Shown: piece by piece, positions 1-7,488 of the stretch | Numbering within the stretch: the stretch's first letter is position 1 | Layout: every line of letters starts with the position of its first letter | DNA from: Paraburkholderia phenazinium | GTDB taxonomy: Bacteria > Pseudomonadota > Gammaproteobacteria > Burkholderiales > Burkholderiaceae | Assembly (NCBI RefSeq): GCF_900142845.1 | Contig: NZ_FSRU01000001.1 | Location: 1,116,001-1,180,000, forward strand | DNA length: 64,000 nt | Reading direction: 5' to 3' | Notes under the pieces: generated by a model | The model's input: the letters and a program-made list of their open reading frames with translations, nothing else | Told to the model about the DNA's origin: nothing | The model's database searches: none | Made by a program: the position numbers and the translations under genes

Positions 1-1
1 T

Positions 2-337
2 CCGATCGACTGCCTGCGCCACTACCCCGATACGTTTCGCAAGGCGCTTGAGAGCGGTAATCGCATATGCCTCTGCAGCTTCATGGCCGCGGAAACTGAT
101 GACCTGCCAGAAATGGTGACGAGAGAAGTCCAGACCTTTGCGGATGTGAATGTTGCGTGGCTGAGTAAGGTGCTATCCGCCGCGGGCGTCGTCAGCTCCG
201 AAGATAGCGAACGGCGTGCTCGCGCCATCTTCGCGGCCGTGGCAGGCGCTCAGCTTATTGCCAGGAGTCGCTCGGATATTTCTCTATATGACGGCTTAAT
301 TGAAAGCTATCGCGTTGCGGGTCTTCTGCCGGCTTAA
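2..337 (+). CDS. TetR/AcrR-family regulator, C-terminal part (cut by window start)
   Basis: The reading frame is open from the first complete codon, so only the ligand-binding C-terminal part of about 111 residues is visible; the DNA-binding helix-turn-helix lies before the window. The visible part is helical, with a Cys-Leu-Cys-Ser-Phe segment, then Met-Ala-Ala-Glu-Thr-Asp and a long amphipathic helix, matching the C-terminal domain of LmrA/YxaF-type TetR repressors. In that family this domain binds a small inducer and mediates dimerisation. Downstream, convergently, lies a broken hydrolase gene that might once have been a target. The regulated genes are not visible. Family assignment rests on overall pattern rather than a unique motif. 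Confidence 0.7.
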   Translation, partial: PIDCLRHYPDTFRKALESGNRICLCSFMAAETDDLPEMVTREVQTFADVNVAWLSKVLSAAGVVSSEDSERRARAIFAAVAGAQLIARSRSDISLYDGLIESYRVAGLLPA

Positions 338-452
338 CAGTGGCGAGAAAATCGGTCCATGTGGATTTTCGGATCCACGAAGTGCGGACGACCGCTTTTT
401 CCGCAGGAGCAGACCCACGAACGTCGGATCAGGCGTCAGCCTCAAGGTCGCC

Positions 453-806
453 TCATGCTGCGAAGCCGAGTTCGACAAATGTCCGAATCTGCGGCAACTC
501 GCGATAACGGCCGACCTTCGGGCGGTCTTGCGGATCGGGCGGACTACCGTGACTCAAAACGATCAACGGAAACGGTCCGGGGCCATCAGGCATATAGGTG
601 GTCGCGACTATGTCACGTTCGTGATCGCCAAAGAGTCCGTGCTCGGTCATCGGCACCTTGACGACCGTTTCGTGGAGGTCCGTTGCGATAGGTTGGGGCT
701 CGTCGGCAGCGCGCGCAAGACTGGAAACAGAAGTGATCAATGCGCCTGAGATCATTAATTTGATCAGACGGACGCGAATCTGATTTCGGCAAGCGATTGG
801 TCCCAT
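453..806 (-). pseudogene. truncated alpha/beta hydrolase (dienelactone-hydrolase-like), N-terminal fragment
   Basis: The frame gives a secretion signal (about residues 14-34, ending Leu-Ala-Arg-Ala-Ala) followed by the opening strands of a secreted dienelactone-hydrolase-like protein: ETVVKVPMTEHGLFG, then ATTYMPDGPGPFPLIVLSHG. The last motif is the oxyanion strand before the catalytic core. The frame stops after VELGFAA, where intact members continue for about 200 more residues carrying the nucleophile elbow and the Asp/His. Neither other minus-strand frame between 340 and 453 continues the fold without stops. All catalytic residues are therefore missing. The start is uncertain (806, or Met at 755). 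Confidence 0.6.
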
Positions 807-1025
807 GTGTTATTTCTGATTAACCTTGCGTCAAGATTTTTGTTGTCGCGGCGTAAGGCACGTGCGGATTCCAAGCCTTTTTGTACTATAAATCCCCTAG
901 GCAGGTTTCTCCGGTACTGGGCGCATTGGTGGCGCGCCTGCGCGCGAGACCGCGCTTCGGGTGCATTCCCCACGCCGGTTGATGTATGCGTTTTGGTTCA
1001 CGCGCCGAGAGCGAAGGGGGACAAA

Positions 1026-1766
1026 ATGGTAGCAAACGATGGTACGCGGGCGGTCGATCCCTCGCAATACGTCGCTCAACATCTGCAGCATTTCACCGCG
1101 TCCGGGCCGACCGCTTTTGCTACCGGAGATTACGCGCGAACCTTCATGTGGAGTGCCAACGGGCTCGTTGTGGCGAGCGTACTGCTTGTCGTCGTCACGG
1201 GCCTCACGTTGCTTACGGACCGATGGCCTCTGTTCAGGCTCAACCCGGTCATGGGCTTCGGCAAGCGCCTGTACCTATGGTGGTCCTGCGCCTGGCGTCA
1301 ATGGCTTGCGAGCACGCTGTTTGTCGTCATCGGCTTTTTCGCGTTCCACTCTCTGGTTGCGACGGCAACTCTGCCGCTCATGGCATTCGCGACGCATCTG
1401 ATGACGTCTGGCGCAACGAGGACGGCGTTCGCATGGCCGTTTACGCTCATGGAGGTGCCGGTCGTTCTGGCCATCCTGATCTACCTTCTGCTGAGCCTGC
1501 CGCTCGCGGGATACATGGTACGAAGTGGACTCGTTGCGCACGCCATTTCCGGCACTGAACCATTCGGCCTCTGGCGAGCAACGTTGCTAGGCGTGACCAC
1601 CTATGTGTGGTCCGTCCCAGGCAGTCTGCTGATCGCCGAACTGGCCATCTGGTTTCCCCATCATGTCGCCGAGATACTTCGCGGGCTAGGCCTCGTGGCG
1701 TGGGGCATGTACATCGTGTTGCCGCGCCAACTGCGCAGGATGACGCGCTCTATCCAACCCGGCTAG
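1026..1766 (+). CDS. multi-pass inner-membrane protein of unknown function
   Basis: A 246-residue protein with about five hydrophobic segments (roughly residues 41-57, 89-110, 132-157, 178-202 and 205-224) separated by short Arg/Trp-rich loops, so very probably an integral inner-membrane protein. The frame is open further upstream, but the ATG at 1026 is chosen because the purine-rich GAAGGGGG lies 5-12 bases before it and the upstream translation is Arg-rich, unlike a signal peptide. The soluble N-terminus (about 40 residues) has a Ser-Gln-Tyr-Val stretch without a known motif. I do not recognise the family. It stands alone, convergent with the lipoprotein gene on the other strand. Confidence 0.6.
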   Translation: MVANDGTRAVDPSQYVAQHLQHFTASGPTAFATGDYARTFMWSANGLVVASVLLVVVTGLTLLTDRWPLFRLNPVMGFGKRLYLWWSCAWRQWLASTLFVVIGFFAFHSLVATATLPLMAFATHLMTSGATRTAFAWPFTLMEVPVVLAILIYLLLSLPLAGYMVRSGLVAHAISGTEPFGLWRATLLGVTTYVWSVPGSLLIAELAIWFPHHVAEILRGLGLVAWGMYIVLPRQLRRMTRSIQPG

Positions 1767-1818
1767 CAGGGCCGGCCAGGAGCGGGGCGCCGTTCCACCG
1801 CCGCAAGTCGTTGAGAGA

Positions 1819-2079
1819 CTAGCGATAGTTCACGAGGTTGATGATGTCGTTGAGGAACCACGGCAGAATCAATTGAGTATTGGGATCGCTGACACCGACG
1901 GTGAGCCTCGGTGGCCTTGACGCGGAATCGCCGGATGTTGCGCCGTCGGGCGAATGCAGGATGTAGCTATCCGTTTCGGCTGAACCCGGCTGGTTGGTCT
2001 GGCTAGTCGCGGGCGACGATGTCGAGGCGCAGCCGGCGGTGAGCACGACGAGGGTCGCCGCGAGGTAAAACAACTTCAT
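1819..2079 (-). CDS. small lipoprotein, function unknown
   Basis: An 86-residue protein with a lipoprotein signal peptide: Lys near the N-terminus, a hydrophobic stretch, and the lipobox LTAGC, so processing would leave an acylated Cys at about residue 18. The mature part is Ser/Thr/Pro-rich and ends in a hydrophobic segment, LPWFLNDIINLVNYR. The start at 2079 is supported by GGAG about nine bases upstream; extending upstream would bury the signal peptide. No domain is recognised. Probably anchored in the inner or outer membrane. Confidence 0.65.
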   Translation of the reverse strand: MKLFYLAATLVVLTAGCASTSSPATSQTNQPGSAETDSYILHSPDGATSGDSASRPPRLTVGVSDPNTQLILPWFLNDIINLVNYR

Positions 2080-2508
2080 GATGGTCAACTCCAGCACGTC
2101 ACTTTGACAATATGACCGGTGACGAATGCGTCCACGGTACGTGGCTAGATTCTGCGGAACATTGGAGGCGCAGTCCGCCCCTGCAGCGAGCTTCGAAATT
2201 ACCACAAGCGCCGGTTCGAAACGCTGTCGGATGGTCGCTTATCGCGTGTTTTTGCTTTCGAATTCCAACAGCGTGACGCGCTTCCGGTTCTGCGTGGTCT
2301 GCGTGACTCCAGAAACTCGATCAAGACGGACGGTTTCAAGCGGCATGGTCAGTGTTGGGTCCGATCGTTAAGAAGAGGTTTTTCGTAGTTGACCCGCGGG
2401 CAGTAGCGGCACGCGCCACTACCCGCGGGTCAGTTGCAGAAGTATCTTGCACCGTCTCGTCAGGTCTCGCAGAACTCAGTGAGCCACGAGCCCGCTAGCC
2501 GATGCATT
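2080..2508. other. intergenic stretch with one long inverted repeat
   Basis: No convincing gene here; the open frames are short, Arg/Ser/Cys-rich and lack ribosome-binding sites. The one clear structure is the hairpin at 2391-2431, listed separately. Confidence 0.5.
2391..2431. repeat. long imperfect hairpin (10-bp perfect outer stem)
   Basis: GACCCGCGGG (2391-2400) is the exact reverse complement of CCCGCGGGTC (2422-2431), and the inner arms (CAGTAGCGG against CCACTA) pair imperfectly. No T-run follows on either strand, so it is not a standard intrinsic terminator. It lies just beyond the 3' end of the 110-residue gene at 2509-2841 and could be a transcript-end structure or a dispersed palindrome. 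Confidence 0.6.
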
Positions 2509-2841
2509 TCAAGGCCCGCGCGCCAGGTGGAACAAGCGCGTCGCACAATCGTGCAACCACGCGAGAACGATCACCGGCCGCGTGAAGCGCCTGCCCTGGA
2601 TTGCTCGGCCATGATGTGAGTCAGTCGGCACATCTTCCGCGGCATGTTGAGTTCCCGTCGATTCCCGCACCCAGTATTCGAATGGATGGAAAATCCGTGT
2701 CCGCGCCACCGGCATGGTTTGTCCGGTCGCATATCGATCGTGGATGTCCTCGTCGATTTTCGATTCGGTGGGATGCCGAGTCGGGTAGATCGTTTGGACG
2801 GGCTGGCCGTGCAGGGCGCGGGTCGATGCTTTCTTGTTCAT
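2509..2841 (-). CDS. hypothetical protein, 110 residues
   Basis: A short basic and Arg/His/Thr-rich protein with no recognisable domain. Its main support is the start site: CGGAG about eight bases before the ATG at 2841. The leader upstream contains a strong terminator-like hairpin with a competing pairing partner (2862-2919), so expression may be attenuated. Composition resembles a shadow frame in places (a run of Arg/His near the C-terminus), so it may not be a real protein. It stands alone on the minus strand between the lipoprotein gene and the GNAT gene. Confidence 0.35.
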   Translation of the reverse strand: MNKKASTRALHGQPVQTIYPTRHPTESKIDEDIHDRYATGQTMPVARTRIFHPFEYWVRESTGTQHAAEDVPTDSHHGRAIQGRRFTRPVIVLAWLHDCATRLFHLARGP

Positions 2842-2861
2842 AGTTATCTCCGTTAGTAAGA

Positions 2862-2919
2862 CCGGAAACGGAGACGCTAAAAACAAAACAGGCCTCATCC
2901 GTTTCCGGAGAGGCCTGTT
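2862..2919 (-). promoter_or_regulatory. terminator hairpin with competing downstream pairing arm (possible attenuator)
   Basis: Read on the minus strand, AACAGGCCTC (2919-2910) pairs perfectly with GAGGCCTGTT (2896-2887) around an inner TCCG-GAAA-CGGA hairpin with a GAAA loop, and is followed by TTGTTTTT: a good intrinsic terminator. The loop arm CCGGAAACGGA (2908-2898) is also perfectly complementary to TCCGTTTCCGG (2872-2862) downstream of the T-run. Forming that second helix would break the terminator. It lies 20-80 bases upstream of the start codon at 2841, and may alternatively just end the GNAT transcript. Confidence 0.55.
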
Positions 2920-3151
2920 GATTAACACTTCCTGAATCTAACGCGAACGGGCCCCCCGCAGTGCATCCTGATGGATGTACGTGCCGCCTTGCTCCGCGAA
3001 TGAGGGGAAGTGGTTCGTCAACATAGCGTGAAGTGTCTATGTGAACGCGTCGTCTGTCAATCGACGCCATGTTGTTCCTGCACGACATTTCATCAGATTG
3101 CGATAGATGCCGAGGGACAATTGCCCCGCATCGCACACACCGGTTTCTCAA

Positions 3152-3634
3152 CTAAAGGGCGGCCAATCGATACGTCACAAAGTGCTCATCTTTTGACACG
3201 ATAGAGAAGCCGAGCTTCTGATAGAAGCGCATCGCCCCTTGATTGCACAAGAAACATGACAGCGTCAGTGGCCGGCCGGATTCGGACGCACGTGCCATCA
3301 ACGTTTGCATCACCTGTCGACCGATCCCTCGACCGCGATAGTCTGGTTGCAGCAGCAAGAGCGACAAGTGAACTTCCTCGATCTCATCCTTGAGCGCGAC
3401 ATACCCCACCGTTACCGATCCGAAGGTTATCGAAATGAATTCCGGATCTCGATAGGAGGTGTTGAATCGCTCTTGCTGGAAGCTCTCGTCCCAACCGAAT
3501 GTCTGCTCGATATGTTCGTGCAGCGACAGTTTGTAAAGCGCAAATAGCGCTTGTCTATCCACAACGCCTTCGGACATCGGACGCAATCGAATTGCGCTCG
3601 CGTCAGAGGTATCCGGTCGTAGTGTGATACTCAT
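3152..3634 (-). CDS. GNAT-family N-acetyltransferase
   Basis: About 160 residues with the GNAT fold. Visible landmarks are the acetyl-CoA pyrophosphate-binding loop PDYRGRGIGRQVMQ (Q/RxxGxG/A type), the preceding beta strand VHLSLLLLQ, and the C-terminal Asn-Gln-Gly-Ala-x-Arg-Phe-Tyr-x-Lys-Leu-Gly-Phe motif typical of GNATs acting on small molecules or N-termini. The protein would transfer an acetyl group from acetyl-CoA to an amine; the substrate cannot be read from the sequence. Start at 3634 gives the usual family length; the ribosome-binding site is weak. It follows the yciH-like gene by 25 bases on the same strand, suggesting co-transcription. Confidence 0.85.
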   Translation of the reverse strand: MSITLRPDTSDASAIRLRPMSEGVVDRQALFALYKLSLHEHIEQTFGWDESFQQERFNTSYRDPEFISITFGSVTVGYVALKDEIEEVHLSLLLLQPDYRGRGIGRQVMQTLMARASESGRPLTLSCFLCNQGAMRFYQKLGFSIVSKDEHFVTYRLAAL

Positions 3635-3659
3635 CGTGCCGCCCGGCTGACTGATGCGC

Positions 3660-4022
3660 TCATCCTCCGGCTCGCTTCGCCCGGTGGCCGTATTTTTTGA
3701 GCGTTTCGATGACCTGCTCGCAGTGGTCGCCCTGTACTTCAATCATGCCATCCTTGACCGTGCCACCAGAACCGCAGGCCGTGCGTAGTTGCTTGCCTAG
3801 CAAGGTCAAGGCTGGAGGATCGAGCGCCAGTCCCTTGACGATCGTCACGCTCTTTCCACCTCGGCCTTTAGTCTCGCGAGTCACTCGCGCCACGCCATCG
3901 CCTACCGGTAGTTTCGCGCCAACCGCTTTGCAGACACATGCCGCGATCGCTTGCCTGCATTCGGGACACATCTGCCCGCCGTCGGTGGAATAAACTAGGC
4001 CGCCTTTTGAACTGCTCTTCAT
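3660..4022 (-). CDS. yciH: YciH/SUI1-family translation factor
   Basis: A 120-residue protein of the eIF1/SUI1 family. The N-terminus has a four-Cys cluster, CPECRQAIAACVC, likely a metal-binding knuckle often found in bacterial YciH proteins. The body carries the SUI1 signature: TRETKGRGGKSVTIVKG, then Leu-Gly-Lys-Gln-Leu-Arg-x-Ala-Cys-Gly-Ser-Gly-Gly-Thr-Val-Lys and IEVQGDHCEQV. In E. coli YciH acts on initiation complexes and affects start-site fidelity under stress. Start at 4022 (Met-Lys-Ser-Ser-Ser) fits the family; the open frame upstream does not. The GNAT gene follows by 25 bases. Confidence 0.9.
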   Translation of the reverse strand: MKSSSKGGLVYSTDGGQMCPECRQAIAACVCKAVGAKLPVGDGVARVTRETKGRGGKSVTIVKGLALDPPALTLLGKQLRTACGSGGTVKDGMIEVQGDHCEQVIETLKKYGHRAKRAGG

Positions 4023-4140
4023 GATTGGCTTACTCAAAGAAACTAAGGTCGGGGATGCAGACGAGTTTAGCAGGTACGCCTTGGCAGCCGCTTCTGGCGG
4101 CGCGCCGGCTCTCTCGATCGACATGAGCCCTTCTGGCAAC

Positions 4141-4788
4141 CTACAGGCTACAAAGGAGTTCCGGAAGGAACGACAGGCTGTCGATCGTATGCAGAGGGAT
4201 CGGGAAACGCCCCGATGCAGATTGCACGTGTGCCCATGGGCCGCGGCGGAGAAAAACCGGAGTCATTCCGGCACGCCGCGCCGGTTCGATATCGTTGTCG
4301 AGTCGATCGCCGACATATGCAATCTCGGCTGGGTCTAATCCATGGGTAGAGGCGATGATGCGCTCAAAAAATGCCGGCGCCGGTTTCTGCACGCCCCATG
4401 ACGCGGAGGACGCGACAAGGTCAGCCGGAGCGCCGAGAGCATGCAGTGCCCGTTCGATTTCAAGCGGCTGGTTTCCCGCGATCCCAACAAGGACTCCCTC
4501 ATTCCGCAAGCGGCTCAAACATGGGATGGCGTCGGGATAGAAGTCGTCTGCTGCGAGCGAAAAGGCGTCACCGGACAACTCGCGTTGGCGCTTCAATTCC
4601 GCAAAGTCGGCATCCGGCCGAAAGATCTTAAACACAGTTCGGTGATGTTGGCCGCGTTCGATGGTCGCGCCCAGCGCGGCAAAAAACGAGAGCCGCGATA
4701 CGCCCAAATAGTCGGCCCAGCCGCCCCAATCGCGACTCTCGTCGATCAAGGTCTCGCCGACATCGAAGAACACCGCTCTTATTCTCAT
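4141..4788 (-). CDS. HAD-superfamily hydrolase
   Basis: A 215-residue haloacid-dehalogenase-like protein. Motif I is FFDVGETL (Asp9; the usual second Asp at +2 is Gly, as seen in some HAD subgroups), motif II is GIAGNQP, motif III QKPAPAFF with the conserved Lys, and motif IV YVGDRLDND at about residues 158-166. A helical cap lies between motifs I and II. It would cleave a phosphate ester or a C-halide; the Asp-to-Gly change at +2 makes phosphatase action less certain. It is divergent from the APH(3') gene, with start codons 97 bases apart. Confidence 0.85.
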   Translation of the reverse strand: MRIRAVFFDVGETLIDESRDWGGWADYLGVSRLSFFAALGATIERGQHHRTVFKIFRPDADFAELKRQRELSGDAFSLAADDFYPDAIPCLSRLRNEGVLVGIAGNQPLEIERALHALGAPADLVASSASWGVQKPAPAFFERIIASTHGLDPAEIAYVGDRLDNDIEPARRAGMTPVFLRRGPWAHVQSASGRFPIPLHTIDSLSFLPELLCSL

Positions 4789-4851
4789 GACTGACGGAGG
4801 AGAATGGATGTCAAAACCCGATTGTCGTCCACAATCTTGCTGCTTCGCTAA

Positions 4852-4857
4852 TATAAT
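4852..4857 (+). promoter_or_regulatory. possible -10 element for the APH(3') gene
   Basis: A perfect TATAAT lies 29-34 bases upstream of the ATG at 4886, in an unusually AT-rich patch. No good -35 element stands at 16-18 bases, so the promoter is only suggested. Confidence 0.35.
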
Positions 4858-4885
4858 TTTCGCCGGACCACCGTGTGGAGACCCC

Positions 4886-5656
4886 ATGCATATCCCAACC
4901 AGATGGCGTAAGAAATTCGCAGGGGCGCGGGTCGAACGACAAGTGATTGGAGAATCGGGCGCGGAAGTATTGCGCATCCGCTGCCGCAGTGGAGAGTATT
5001 TGTTCCTGAAGTCCGAGCCTACCGGCTTGCCCAGTGAGCTTCCTGGGGAGGTTGAACGCCTTCGCTGGATGAAACGGCTAGACCTGCCGGCACCTACCGT
5101 GCTTGATGACGCGGTGGAAGACAACCGCCACTGGCTGCTCATGACGGCGGTCCCCGGGTTCGATCTGGCCAGTGCTAAAGACCTGTCTCCATCCCAGGTC
5201 GTCGGCATTCTGGCGATGGCATTACGTAGCCTGCACCAGGTACCGATTGCGGAATGTCCCTTCAATCATCGCATCGAAGAGCGTATAGCCGCCGCCAGCA
5301 ATCGTGTCGACGCTGGGCTCGTTGATGAGGCAGACTTCGACACTGAGCGGCGAGGGCGAACCGCCACGGATGCGCTCGCTGAGTTGCTGTCGACGCGCCC
5401 GGAGACGTATGACCTTGTCGTGACCCACGGGGACGCATGTCTGCCGAATTTCATGGCTGAAGGAAGTGGCTTCACCGGCTTCATCGACTGCGGTCGTCTC
5501 GGCGTCAGCGACCGCTATCAAGACCTTGCTCTGACCGCGCGAAGCATTGCGCGCAATCTCGGCCAGGCGTGGGTGGAGCCTTTCTTTCGCGACTATGGTG
5601 TAGAGCCGGATCACCGGCGCATGGCGTTCTACTGCTTGCTGGACGAGTTCTTCTGA
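4886..5656 (+). CDS. APH(3')-family aminoglycoside O-phosphotransferase
   Basis: A 256-residue protein close to the usual 260-270 of APH(3') enzymes. The Brenner motif VVTHGDACLPNF (His near residue 180, catalytic Asp, metal-binding Asn), the next motif IDCGRLGVSDRYQDLA, and the C-terminal LLDEFF are the hallmark set of APH(3') enzymes, which phosphorylate the 3'-OH of kanamycin/neomycin-type aminoglycosides with ATP. Start at 4886 is preceded by GGAG; the frame is open further upstream, but that extension overlaps the divergent HAD start. No mobile element or integron is visible around it, so it appears to be a resident chromosomal gene. Activity and spectrum are inferred from motifs. Confidence 0.9.
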   Translation: MHIPTRWRKKFAGARVERQVIGESGAEVLRIRCRSGEYLFLKSEPTGLPSELPGEVERLRWMKRLDLPAPTVLDDAVEDNRHWLLMTAVPGFDLASAKDLSPSQVVGILAMALRSLHQVPIAECPFNHRIEERIAAASNRVDAGLVDEADFDTERRGRTATDALAELLSTRPETYDLVVTHGDACLPNFMAEGSGFTGFIDCGRLGVSDRYQDLALTARSIARNLGQAWVEPFFRDYGVEPDHRRMAFYCLLDEFF

Positions 5657-5684
5657 TTGCCGCCATCAGGCATGAGCGAAGCGA

Positions 5685-6197
5685 CTAATTCCGCCCAACG
5701 TCGTTCGACACATGCCGGAGAATCCGCGTTGCGCACTGACCCGATGAAGCAAGCGGATCCCAAACGTACGCCACGCTCCCATTACGTACCTCAATGATTA
5801 TCGGGCGGTTTCGCGGGACTCGGCCTCGATATGTCGTTGGCAGTTGCAACTGCTGACACACAGTCCGCTGCGAGTCGCTCAACAATGGAAACGGCAGCGC
5901 CAGTATCTCGACGACCAGTTTCTGTACAAGTGGCGATTGAGTCGTAATGCCAAACAGCCGGATGTCTCGCGATTCGAACTGCTCATACAACCTCGCAAAG
6001 CCAATGAGCGCCTCGAGTCCCGCGATGGCGGACTCGTCTCCCTCCCAGGGGCACGCCATCGACTCGTCCTGCGGAAGGACGAAGGGCGCGAAAATCAGGA
6101 GCGCATGGGGTAATTCCGTGAGTTCACAGATACTCCCCGCCGTGGACGTCAAGTGCATGGCAGGCAGACGCAGGCCCGCCAGATGTGGGATGTTCAC
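5685..6197 (-). CDS. peroxiredoxin-fold protein lacking the peroxidatic Cys
   Basis: About 170 residues with the thioredoxin-like AhpC/TSA layout: LTSTAGSICEL near the N-terminus, then the strand LLIFAPFV, the IRLFGITTQS strand, and FPLLSDSQRTVCQQL, where the SD motif is the one seen in PrxQ-like proteins. Relatives have GCTPQSCGF-type peroxidatic and resolving cysteines before the FGxST strand; here that place reads GLEALIGF. A lone Cys in MACPW does not align with it. So the fold is present but the peroxidase chemistry is doubtful. The GTG start at 6197 is chosen because AGGA precedes it; a TTG at 6257 is an alternative. A small membrane protein gene ends 28 bases upstream. Confidence 0.6.
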   Translation of the reverse strand: MNIPHLAGLRLPAMHLTSTAGSICELTELPHALLIFAPFVLPQDESMACPWEGDESAIAGLEALIGFARLYEQFESRDIRLFGITTQSPLVQKLVVEILALPFPLLSDSQRTVCQQLQLPTTYRGRVPRNRPIIIEVRNGSVAYVWDPLASSGQCATRILRHVSNDVGRN

Positions 6198-6225
6198 GTT
6201 CTGATCCTGTTTGATCTGTGCGGAG

Positions 6226-6360
6226 TCATCGAAATCCGTGCGCCTGAAGCAGAGCAAACATGTACATGAACATTAGACCTCCGAAGAATCCAATCACCAT
6301 CCCAACGAGCAACATCGTCGTCTTCCTGTTCAGAGCCCGGTTGCCGACCGTGACGCGCAT
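6226..6360 (-). CDS. small single-span membrane protein, 44 residues
   Basis: An ATG-to-TGA frame just upstream of the peroxiredoxin-like gene, on the same strand. A basic N-terminus (Arg-Val-Thr-Val-Gly-Asn-Arg-Ala-Leu-Asn-Arg-Lys) is followed by one long hydrophobic helix rich in Met, Gly and Phe (about residues 16-38) and a short Arg-ended tail, the shape of an N-in single-pass membrane peptide. AAGG stands very close to the start, so initiation is not strongly supported. It could be co-transcribed with the downstream gene and tether it to the membrane, but that is conjecture. Confidence 0.35.
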   Translation of the reverse strand: MRVTVGNRALNRKTTMLLVGMVIGFFGGLMFMYMFALLQAHGFR

Positions 6361-6685
6361 CGCCTTAGAGAAAAACTACCCACGACCACTGTCCACTCGT
6401 ACGGGAACCAATCCCGGAAATTATGAGGGAGGAACATTGCCGGAACATTAACGCTCGCCAGGGGCGCCGCAAGCCCGCTCAAGAATGTTGCAGGGCGACA
6501 ACCGATCCGTTCCGATGATGCGGGCAGGCGCGGCGCGCAATGTTTGCACAATGTAGGGTCCATAGAATCCGGGTCGTCGTCGAACTCTTACCCTCAGAAG
6601 CCGACTGTCGATGCTTCGCGACGTGTCGTCGCGGACACGCCCATCAACGCGCGGTGAGTGGCTTTACCGTTTCCGGATCCCTCGA
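6361..6685. other. intergenic region before the mipA-like gene
   Basis: I see no supported gene. It must hold the promoter of the outer-membrane protein gene at 6686 and probably that of the minus-strand pair below 6360. No clear operator was recognised. Confidence 0.4.
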
Positions 6686-7465
6686 ATGAAGTCAAATTTT
6701 GCTTTCTACCTCGCTTCGGCGGTGGTTGGTTTTACTGTTTCGTCTGTTGCATTTGCCGACGGGTACGACGTCACTGTGGGCGCCGGCATTGACCTCGCTC
6801 CGCGATATCTCGGGAGTAACGAGTACTACTTCTTGCCGGTCCCGCTCCTCAATGTGACGACGCCGTCTGGCGTCTATATCGGCACGACAAGCGGTGTCGG
6901 ATACAAGCTGGATTTGCCGCACAACTTTTATATCGACAGCTCGCTGAACTACGCCGTCGGCCGCAAAGATACGAACGAGACCTTCGAAAGCGGGTCCGAC
7001 GCGCTGCGCGGCATGGGCGACGTGCCGAATGCGCTGGTCGCGACTGTGACGGCGGGATACCGCTTCGCGAGTGTCGGCTCGGTAAGCGTCGCCGCAGACG
7101 TGCCGTTGAGCAATCGCAGCATCGGCGACTCATGGCGCGTTGCTTTCGAGGTGCCGATGCTGGTAACCGCGTCGGATGTGCTGACGACGAAAACCGCGGT
7201 GCATCTCGGATCGGCGACTTACAACCAGACGCAGTGGGGCGTGAACGCGTCGCAGAGCGCAGCCTCCGGATTCCGGCAATACAGTCCCGGAGGCGGCATC
7301 AATGCAGTCGACCTGGGCCTGACCTGGGTGCACCTGTTGAATCGCAAATGGTCGGTTACAACGTCGGGTCAGGTGACACGCCTCGTCGGCGATGCGGGGG
7401 GAAGCCCGATCGTGCAGCGTCGTGTGTCATTGAACGTTGCGACGATCGTCGGCTATAAATTCTAG
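6686..7465 (+). CDS. MipA/OmpV-family outer-membrane protein
   Basis: A 259-residue protein with a cleavable signal peptide (LASAVVGFTVSSVAFA, cut before Asp-Gly-Tyr-Asp) and a beta-barrel of alternating residues ending in Phe (IVGYKF), the C-terminal signal for outer-membrane assembly. The YDVTVGAGIDLAPRYLGS start and the PVPLLNVT motif are typical of MipA/OmpV proteins, which were first described as scaffolds for murein enzymes (MltA-interacting protein) and as outer-membrane barrels. Start at 6686 puts the signal peptide at the N-terminus. It is convergent with a sensor/regulator pair; such pairs often control neighbouring mipA-like genes. Confidence 0.85.
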   Translation: MKSNFAFYLASAVVGFTVSSVAFADGYDVTVGAGIDLAPRYLGSNEYYFLPVPLLNVTTPSGVYIGTTSGVGYKLDLPHNFYIDSSLNYAVGRKDTNETFESGSDALRGMGDVPNALVATVTAGYRFASVGSVSVAADVPLSNRSIGDSWRVAFEVPMLVTASDVLTTKTAVHLGSATYNQTQWGVNASQSAASGFRQYSPGGGINAVDLGLTWVHLLNRKWSVTTSGQVTRLVGDAGGSPIVQRRVSLNVATIVGYKF

Positions 7466-7488
7466 ACGTAGTGGACGTCTGCACATCG

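Noticed and set aside
2126..2371. An 81-codon plus-strand frame
   Set aside because: Arg/Ser/Cys-rich, no ribosome-binding site, no domain.
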